This document shows, piece by piece, positions 9,779-15,262 of a DNA stretch of 15,262 nt. This stretch comes from Hamiltosporidium magnivora (Eukaryota; Microsporidia; Dubosqiidae): positions 1 to 15,262 of the forward strand of contig PITI01000291.1 of assembly GCA_004325065.1 (NCBI GenBank), read 5' to 3'. Numbering within the stretch: the first letter of the stretch is position 1; each line of letters begins with the position of its first letter. The notes beneath the pieces are model-generated. The model saw only the letters and a program-made list of their open reading frames with translations. It had not been told where the DNA came from and made no database searches. A program made the translations under genes and the position numbers.

Positions 9779-10831
9779 TTAATTAAGCATATTTCTCAGT
9801 TCATTTCTTAATTTATCTGCCAATTTAAATATTAAATCTATGTTTTTTTTATTACAAGATTGCAATTCGACCATGCATGTTTCGAAATCAGAACATATTA
9901 GTGTATCCTTCATATCTATAAGTATTGAAACTGCACAAAATGTTACCATTTCAAACCTATTATAATCTGATAAGAATTTATCCCATAGAAGTATAACTTT
10001 GTCCAAGGAGAATTCGTGTGACAGAAGTAATGAAATCCATCTGAAATGAAAAAAATTATTTAAAAGCCCTTTTTCTTCCATAGAATTGTATAAATGGGAA
10101 TCTGCTAATTTTAACAATTTAAACACATTGTTCATTTTACTTCTAATTCCGTTCTCTGTATCAAAATCCATATCCTGTATAAAATTCTCACCTATTTCAG
10201 CCATGAGATTATAAAAACAAAAAAATGAATCTTCTTCCGCATATAATCTATCTTCCTCATCGATACTGTTTATCATTACATAATAAATTGGTATTAATAT
10301 CATATTCATTCCTTGAACATACCCTATTGAGGAATTGGTGATTTTATATGTTAGAAGAATTCTTTTAATCGAATCTCTGTGTGAAGAAGAAAAATTCAAT
10401 GAAGAATTATCTGAATCGAGAAATTTACAATGAATTTTCTCTACGTTGTTTTCTTTTACTGTAAAAGGAAACAATATTGTTCTATCAATATCATTATTTA
10501 TAATTCTATCACATAATAATTTTATATTCTTTTGTCTAATAGCATTTTCATAGTAAAATTTGTAATGTTTTCTTCTACTTTTAATGAAATGATCGTATTT
10601 GAATTTGTTTTTGGGAAAATATCCAAGAAATAATTTCCAGTATTTAGGACGTAAATATTTATTGCAATAACCGTTATAGCAATATAATTTTAATTGATTC
10701 AAATCTAAAAATAAATTGTCTTTATGATCAAGTTGACGACATATTCTTTTGAATACTAGAAGCGCTTCTTCTTCAGTTAAAATATTCTTTTTACATAAAA
10801 GTAGGTCTTGTATTTCATTTTCTTCATCCAT
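9779..10831 (-). CDS. TBC-domain Rab GTPase-activating protein, TBC1D13-like
   Basis: A complete 350-residue gene from ATG to TAA. TBC proteins switch off Rab GTPases on vesicles and endosomes by supplying an arginine and a glutamine finger. Both are present: the IxxDxxR motif reads IINNDIDR with Arg117, and YVQG (171-174) supplies Gln173. The third signature, FRWISLLLSHEFSL (263-276), is followed by VILLWDKFLSD. The domain opens with LRPKYWKLFLGYFP (60-73). The C-terminal run from FHFRWISLLLSHEF on, and the WKLFLGYFP opening, are closest in my memory to TBC1D13, a Rab35 GAP in animals; the exact Rab target here is unknown. The domain fills nearly the whole protein, with no added modules. The next gene, GID4-like, diverges 585 bp away on the other strand, so a shared control region is possible. 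The GAP is very likely active, as the catalytic residues are intact. Confidence 0.93.
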   Translation of the reverse strand: MDEENEIQDLLLCKKNILTEEEALLVFKRICRQLDHKDNLFLDLNQLKLYCYNGYCNKYLRPKYWKLFLGYFPKNKFKYDHFIKSRRKHYKFYYENAIRQKNIKLLCDRIINNDIDRTILFPFTVKENNVEKIHCKFLDSDNSSLNFSSSHRDSIKRILLTYKITNSSIGYVQGMNMILIPIYYVMINSIDEEDRLYAEEDSFFCFYNLMAEIGENFIQDMDFDTENGIRSKMNNVFKLLKLADSHLYNSMEEKGLLNNFFHFRWISLLLSHEFSLDKVILLWDKFLSDYNRFEMVTFCAVSILIDMKDTLICSDFETCMVELQSCNKKNIDLIFKLADKLRNELRNMLN

Positions 10832-11416
10832 TTTGTGAATAAGCTGCTGAAATATAAAGATATTGTATCTGAAACAATATATTCATCAAAGTTATGATAA
10901 AATTTAGATTGTAGATGTTTCATATCTCACGAATGAATTTCTAAAATATAAATTATATTGAAAAAAGGTTATTTAAATTAAACTAAAGAAATGTTTTACA
11001 AATACTATAAAATATATAAATACATTTATCTATTTTTTAAAAATCTTAATCTCACAATCAATATATATTTTCACTTATTCGGTTTTTAGTATAAATATCA
11101 ATTCTATCTTTATTTACAACCTATTAAATTATGAATTATAATACAAAAACTTTACTGTAATCTATTATATTAATCAATATTAAAAGATAATCACTTATTT
11201 CTTAGATAATGTTATTAATTTAATACTTAAATAAAAAAATGATTTGTACTTTTTATAAAAAATGTCCAATACACATATTTTTAATCGTTTGAAAATTAAG
11301 TTGTGGTAATCGACCAATAAATTCGTAAAGATTTGTAAATTAAATTATTATTAGGTTTTATTGGTTTGGTTTATATTTGAAAAGGAGAACATTAAAGTTC
11401 TATTTCGAGTTTTAGT
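10832..11416. promoter_or_regulatory. Divergent intergenic region between the TBC GAP and GID4-like genes
   Basis: 585 bp separate the two divergent start codons, so both 5' control regions must lie here. It is very AT-rich. I see no CCC/GGG-type motif of the kind reported upstream of some microsporidian genes, and no shared palindrome. The TBC leader contains two TTTCAG sequences 25 bases apart on the minus strand shortly before the ATG, which resemble 3' splice sites but lack a convincing partner. Confidence 0.4.
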
Positions 11417-11974
11417 ATGGGAATGAATTATCTATCTGGCATAGAAAACGGCGCCTTTTATGAAGGCGAGCAAATGACACCAACCGGACCATTTAAAATA
11501 GATATGAAGGTAGAATTAATACAGCTAAGACAGGGATTTTTATGTGGTGTGTTTAGAATATACAATCTAACAAAAGAGCACGATCTTCTTATAACGTATT
11601 TTGAAGGTGAAATTATGGGAACATATACCAATCCATTTTTACCGGCTCTTACAAGCGAAGCAGAGGATGATATACTTCATTGGAATAAATTTCCGGAATG
11701 GGAATTGAATTATATTTCTGAACCAGAATCTTATGATTATGAAGCCAATAATTTTCTATACATTAAAATTAAAGAAAGGTTTTTATTACCCGATCCATCA
11801 ATAAAAAACATACCAGGTGCATCTATAGAAGGATTATACTATTGTAGGTATAGTAAACAAAAGGATTTTTTTAGTGGATTTTATTTTTATAAAAATTATA
11901 CTTCCAATACTTCACAGCATCTTAAACTTCAAAGAACAAAAAAAAGAACAGCTGAATATTATGAGTTTTGTTAA
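11417..11974 (+). CDS. GID4: GID4/Vid24-like substrate receptor of the GID/CTLH ubiquitin ligase
   Basis: A complete 185-residue gene (ATG 11417, TAA 11972-11974). Family knowledge: GID4 is a beta-barrel that binds Pro/N-degrons and presents those proteins to the GID (CTLH) E3 ligase; in yeast the targets are gluconeogenic enzymes. Signatures are clear and in order: CGVFRIYNLT (43-52), TYFEGEIMG (60-68), HWNKFPEW (88-95), KERFLLPDPSIKNIPGAS (119-136), GLYYC (139-143), SGFYFY (153-158) and the terminal YYEFC, where human GID4 ends YEFR. By remembered alignment, Glu120 and Tyr141 match human Glu237 and Tyr258, which contact the degron; Gln19 and Gln167 also seem conserved. The protein is only the barrel, lacking the N-terminal extension of human (300 aa) and yeast Gid4. 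A second ATG lies two codons in; the first is used here. It diverges from the TBC GAP gene. Confidence 0.93.
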   Translation: MGMNYLSGIENGAFYEGEQMTPTGPFKIDMKVELIQLRQGFLCGVFRIYNLTKEHDLLITYFEGEIMGTYTNPFLPALTSEAEDDILHWNKFPEWELNYISEPESYDYEANNFLYIKIKERFLLPDPSIKNIPGASIEGLYYCRYSKQKDFFSGFYFYKNYTSNTSQHLKLQRTKKRTAEYYEFC

Positions 11975-11982
11975 TTTACAAG

Positions 11983-11988
11983 AATAAA
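11983..11988 (+). terminator. Possible polyadenylation signal AATAAA of the GID4-like gene
   Basis: AATAAA lies 8 bases after the TAA stop. It matches the spacing seen after the Rho GEF gene, but it is a weak signal in AT-rich DNA. Confidence 0.25.
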
Positions 11989-12289
11989 CATTTCTTTTGT
12001 TTTAGTTACATTATTTCTGAAAAATTATACTTTCTAATATTATTCACCTTAAAAAAAAACAAAATTTTATTTTCTAATTTGTTCTTAATTTAATAAATTA
12101 TCATAAAAGAAATTATTTAATAAGAATAAATTGATTATTCACTGGATTTTTTTGTTAATAGCTGTAGTGTGTATGTTAAAACGGAAAAACTTTTTTATAT
12201 ACCAATGCGAATATATACAAATTCATGAAAATCGCTAGACTGTGATTTAAGAGAGCAATAAAATTTGGTTTATTTTTAAGGTTTTTTGA
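11989..12289. other. AT-rich intergenic stretch, nothing recognised
   Basis: About 300 bp of 3' flank and intergenic DNA after the GID4-like gene. A nominal minus-strand frame here (12176-12364) starts at TTG and overlaps a better plus-strand coding-like stretch, so it is not called. Confidence 0.5.
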
Positions 12290-12559
12290 ATTCATATTTT
12301 TATATCTTCGATTACAATTTTTAAAATCATTTATTCGAACAAACATGATGGATTTAATATTCAAAACCGGTGTGAGTTTAGATTACACCGGTCAAACATT
12401 CTTCTATTTCCCTTTAAAGAAAATAAGGCGTATTCCATGAAATTCAAGGCAAATAAGCAAGTGGATTTAGTTTTGGGTTTCCAAGATTAAGTTTAGAGTT
12501 CCTTGATTTTTTTAGGAAAACACATATATAAATTGAAAGAGCATTTAGCTATAATTTGA
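12290..12559 (+). pseudogene. Interrupted coding-like fragment, possibly a retroelement protease remnant
   Basis: After TGA at 12287-12289 a frame stays open for 66 codons to TAA at 12488-12490. It is closed again by TAG at 12494-12496, then reads on to TGA at 12557-12559. It has no ATG near its start, so it is a fragment. The residues look like protein: NKHDGFNIQNRCEFRLH, then RSNILLFPFKENKAYSMKF, then KANKQVDLVLGFQD, and after the stops SSLIFLGKHIYKLKEHLAII. The stretch VDLVLGFQD resembles the D-[IV]-[IV]-L-G segment near the end of Ty3/gypsy-type aspartic proteases, but the catalytic D-T/S-G is not visible, so this is only a suggestion. Its base composition is less AT-rich than the flanks. 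An internal inverted repeat, ACCGGTGT (12366-12373) and ACACCGGT (12385-12392), lies inside the frame. Confidence 0.35.
12366..12392. repeat. GC-rich 8-bp-arm hairpin
   Basis: ACCGGTGT and ACACCGGT are perfect inverted copies around an 11-nt loop. Five of eight bases in each arm are G or C, which is striking in this AT-rich setting. It falls inside the coding-like fragment 12290-12559 and could be a chance product of its codons (both arms include a CGG arginine codon) or a structural element. Confidence 0.6.
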
Positions 12560-13619
12560 TCCTAAAATTTGTATATTCGTGTAAATATAAAATTTAAAAT
12601 TTGTATAAATTTATGATTACTTTTCAAATAACTTGGCAAAAGAAATTTTTGTGCAATATACTTGATGTAAATTATTTAAAAATCTCCAGATTACAATTTC
12701 TTTTTATAAATTGATTTATATCTTTAACCAATTTTTTATATCGCATTAGTTTATATCTTTATAGGTCAAAAATTAAATTCCTTGTATAAATAAAACCAAA
12801 GAATATTTTATAACCAATTTTGATTCAATAATCTTCATTTGTAAAATAAATTTCAAAAAAAGTTAAAATATTTCTAAAATTAGATTTTGTGTTGGATATA
12901 AATGTGAGAAATAACTGACTTTATTTCTATTTTAAATTTTATATTCTCAAACGAATTTAAGGATATTTTAATCAAGATGATTCATCTTCAATTTTGTAAT
13001 TAGACCACAGTTGTGACCTTTATTTTCGATAAAAATACTCTTTACTTTGATTCAATATAATAACCGTTTATTTAAGATAAAAAAAACATTTCTGTTTGTG
13101 TTTAATATATTTGATATTTATTTTAGACTATACATCTATATTAAAACTTTTTTTTACCTAGATATATCAAGGTCTCAAAATAAAATATTAAAGCATGTAC
13201 TTCTTTACAAAACAAAAATGTGGATTACTGGTGATCGAAACAGGTAATTTATTCTTTTGAAAAAAGTCTTGCAAACGAAAAAGTAGATTTTGTGTAAAAA
13301 CAAACTCAAAATATTTAAAGTTTAGGTTTTCAATACTCATATATTTTGATTATACTTTCAACATAATTTCAAATATAAACCAATGAAAAAACTTAGAATA
13401 TATATAAGATTGATATCGAAAAACATTCTATTATAATTTGCTTAAAGGCAAAAATGGCCTGGTTTTGGTATTTAGTGCGGTTAAAAAAAGCAGAAAGTTA
13501 TTTTAAATTTTATGTTTACCTATTATTTCAACGTGTGTATCAGAAAAAATCATAGGCCAGGCGAAAAATATGTACACTTAATTCGTTTAATTTCGCAAGA
13601 ATAATTTCATAATTTATTG
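12560..13619. other. Mostly AT-rich intergenic stretch
   Basis: About 1.06 kb. The nominal frame at 13047-13247 starts at TTG and is composed of AT-codon residues, so I do not call it. From about 13440 the composition is less extreme. Two overlapping plus frames there look somewhat coding-like (KNGLVLVFSAVKKSRKLF; MAWFWYLVRLKKAESYF), possibly the beginning of the decayed segment that follows. Confidence 0.4.
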
Positions 13620-14163
13620 CCGAAGTAAATTGGATTCGTTCATAAAGACAGATTAAACTTGTAAGATAACATAAGTATATCATTAAAAGATTAGAAATAT
13701 AACAACACTAATTTTATTACATATCACATCGATCGGGAACCTAATTTTATAAAGCAGATATCTAAACCGAGTATTTTATCAAAATTACTCGTTCGATGAA
13801 AATATTGAGTCAAATAAAACCAAATGGAAACTAAAAAGGCTTAAAAAACATATCAACTAAAGCGGCCTTGTCAAACTATCAAAAACCTTGATTAAAAACA
13901 AGATTTTTAGGACCAATATATTTTTTTAATCTCTATAAATTTAAACCTTTTCAAGAACGAAATGTTGCAATTAAACAGTAAACATTCTTATGATCTTACA
14001 TATCCTTTAGTTATAATTGTATGAATAAGAAAATTTCATGTAAATTTCAGAGAAATCGCATTTTCTATTTGTTTAGAATATTTATTTAAGGAAAAAAGAT
14101 TGTTTTTTATAAAGATTTATTACAGTACTTTTGCCACAACAGGAACTATGTTTCGCGTGAGAT
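13620..14163 (+). pseudogene. Decayed coding-like segment of unknown family
   Basis: One plus-strand frame reads through this stretch with protein-like composition but about ten stops. Pieces include YHIDREPNFIKQISKPSILS (about 13715-13775), METKKA, KTYQLKRPCQTIKNLD, DQYIFLISINLNLF, KHSYDLTYPLVIIV and FREIAFSICLEYLF. The frame is open for 41 codons before TGA near 14031 and for 43 codons from there to TAA near 14162. Stops replace what could have been lysine or glutamine codons, as expected for decay under AT bias. Spacing of this kind can also arise by chance in AT-rich DNA, and part of the opposite strand (about 13735-13850) is open too. I cannot assign a family. Confidence 0.25.
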
Positions 14164-14557
14164 AAATTCCTTGTTTTTTTATCATGATGTAATGGAAATT
14201 TCTATGATGATATGATCCATCTAAGGAACCATGATTATGTTAAAAAAATTAAATTAGATAAGGCTTATTATAACTTTGACATGACGATATTCTTTAAAAT
14301 TTTATAATTAATTTTGGAATATTTTTAATTTTTTTTTTGTTATTCCTACAAAAATTCCAGTTTAAATTACTAGATAAATATTTATACCTAAAGTAATATT
14401 TAGACATGGGAAAAAATGGATATTTAATGCAAAAATATTCAAGATATGATGACACCACCAATATTATTCTAACAAAGTATTAAGGATTAAAAATACTAAG
14501 GAATTCTGTTTCATGAATATGATACATTATATAATCCAAACTAATAAACAAACTCCA
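14164..14557. other. AT-rich intergenic stretch, nothing recognised
   Basis: About 390 bp with very low GC (one 60-base line has only seven G or C bases) and no coding frame or structure I can support. Confidence 0.5.
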
Positions 14558-14596
14558 TTTAAGATTTCAATAAAGAGTCAAAATTGAAATCTTAAA
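14558..14596. repeat. Perfect 14-bp-arm hairpin
   Basis: TTTAAGATTTCAAT (14558-14571) and ATTGAAATCTTAAA (14583-14596) are exact inverted copies around an 11-nt loop. It lies about 160 bp before the first retrotransposon-like fragment. It may be a foldback, a transcription-end structure or a chance palindrome, though 14 perfect pairs are more than expected locally. Confidence 0.7.
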
Positions 14597-14754
14597 ACTG
14601 TATTTTTTCTATTTATAAATTTTTGTCACCTAGAAAGATTTGTTTAGATTTTGTCTCGTTTAAATTCAAAAAATAATCTTAGCTTCTTACTGGTGTTTTC
14701 TATAGATCAGAAAATTTATTTTTAATTCCAAATATACATGATGCTAAGAAGTGA

Positions 14755-14919
14755 CTTATTACATCAGAAAGTATCAATTATAAAATAAAAAACGCTATTA
14801 GTTATATTTAATACGAAATTACGTTAGAGGAACCGACCATAAACATAAATGAAGAGTTGGATTTAGAAGAAGAGACAGTAGTGGTTAAAGAGGTAAATGA
14901 AAATAAATATAAATGGTAA
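14755..14919 (+). pseudogene. Acidic coding fragment, probably part of the broken retrotransposon
   Basis: This frame opens after TGA at 14752-14754 and ends with TAA at 14917-14919, with one internal TAA at 14809-14811. The second part is clearly protein-like and acidic: ITLEEPTININEELDLEEE followed by TVVVKEVNENKYKW. It is in a different frame from the reverse transcriptase fragment that starts about 55 bp later, and the gap between them is nearly pure A and T. I infer that both pieces come from one element disrupted by a frameshift and an AT-rich insertion or replacement, but the acidic part alone carries no diagnostic motif. Confidence 0.4.
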
Positions 14920-14957
14920 AAATATTTTAACTCTGAATTTTATTTAAATATATTTAA

Positions 14958-15262
14958 TCTAAATTTATATGTTTAGAAGGAACACCTCAAGCTGATTGGT
15001 TTTACTGCGGGCTTACGTATTTGATACCGAAAGGAATTCCACGAAGAGGCTCTGACTACAGGCCAATCACTTGTATGTCCAACCTCTATAAGTTAACGAC
15101 AAAGTGTGTAACGAAAGTCGTTCAACTTGAAGTGGAAAGGCGAGGGTTGCTTGCAGAGAACCAATTAGGGGCGGTAAGAGGTGTGCAGGGAGCGAAAGAG
15201 CAGGCTCTACTGAATATTGCCTTAAATAAAAAGTATGGAAATAATCTTAAGGCAACATGGAT
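14958..15262 (+). mobile_element. Non-LTR retrotransposon reverse transcriptase fragment, R4/Dong-like, cut by the window edge
   Basis: The frame is open from 14958 to the end of the window, with convincing similarity from about 14976. It encodes the start of a LINE-type reverse transcriptase, which copies element RNA at a nicked genomic site. Visible RT blocks: DWFYCGLTYLIPKG (the WxxxxixLIPK block), DYRPITCMSNLYKLTTKCV (RT motif 1 RPI) and ENQLGAVRGVQGAKEQALL (motif 2, the usual Q-GF-G position). It runs into ATW just before the expected first catalytic aspartate; that residue and the DD motif lie beyond the edge. RPITC followed by LYKL points to the R4/Dong group. GC is about 45 percent against roughly 20 percent in the flanks, the sharpest composition change in the window. 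There is no ATG in frame near the start, and the 5' side is broken, so this copy is likely dead at that end. No domestication is implied. Confidence 0.88.

Noticed and set aside
10832..10930. Possible 5' leader intron of the TBC gene, with GTGAG at 10926-10930 and two TTTCAG sites on the minus strand
   Set aside because: The donor is not the usual GTAAGT form and the reading frame does not need splicing; such short matches are common here.
12176..12364. Minus-strand frame of 62 codons
   Set aside because: TTG start, and it overlaps the plus-strand coding-like fragment, which has better residue composition.
13047..13247. Plus-strand frame of 66 codons
   Set aside because: TTG start and a Phe/Ile/Tyr/Lys-rich sequence typical of translated AT-rich DNA.
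1..15262. tRNA, rRNA or CRISPR features
   Set aside because: No B-box-like GTTCRA with matching cloverleaf, no rRNA-like GC-rich conserved block and no regularly spaced direct repeats were seen.

Overview
This window looks like nuclear DNA from a microsporidian with a large, gene-poor genome (Hamiltosporidium, Edhazardia or similar; this is inference). The noncoding DNA is extremely AT-rich. Three intact genes without introns encode eukaryotic proteins, two of them shorter than their fungal or animal relatives. A Rho GEF with DH, PH and CNH domains is a fungal-type architecture. The right edge carries a GC-richer non-LTR retrotransposon fragment of the R4/Dong kind. Only about 4.7 kb of 15.3 kb is intact coding sequence.

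Layout, left to right. Positions 1-1486 (minus) hold a heavily decayed relic whose readable pieces line up in order with the N-terminal half of the FACT histone chaperone subunit Spt16. Positions 1487-3978 are AT-rich with no gene seen. A 76-bp near-perfect hairpin lies at 3979-4054. At 4205-4663 (plus) is a recent pseudogene for a small, probably secreted protein, broken by two in-frame stops. The intact genes follow: a Rho1-type GEF (5534-8635, minus), a TBC-domain Rab GAP most like TBC1D13 (9779-10831, minus) and a GID4/Vid24-like degron receptor (11417-11974, plus). The last two diverge from a 585-bp intergenic region. Between the GEF and the GAP is a decayed short coding sequence (about 8795-9240, minus). 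From 12 kb to 14.8 kb there are coding-like but interrupted stretches (12290-12559 and about 13620-14163, both plus) and a 14-bp-arm hairpin. At 14755-15262 is a broken retrotransposon whose reverse transcriptase runs off the right edge before its catalytic motif.

The three intact genes are not an operon. Each serves a conserved eukaryotic regulatory process: Rho GTPase activation (cell wall and polarity), Rab inactivation (membrane traffic) and ubiquitin-ligase substrate selection. The most interesting points are a GID4 with its degron-pocket residues retained in a reduced parasite genome, the Spt16 relic, the long hairpin and the series of gene relics at different stages of decay. All identifications rest on reading the sequence and remembered family alignments; no database search was possible.
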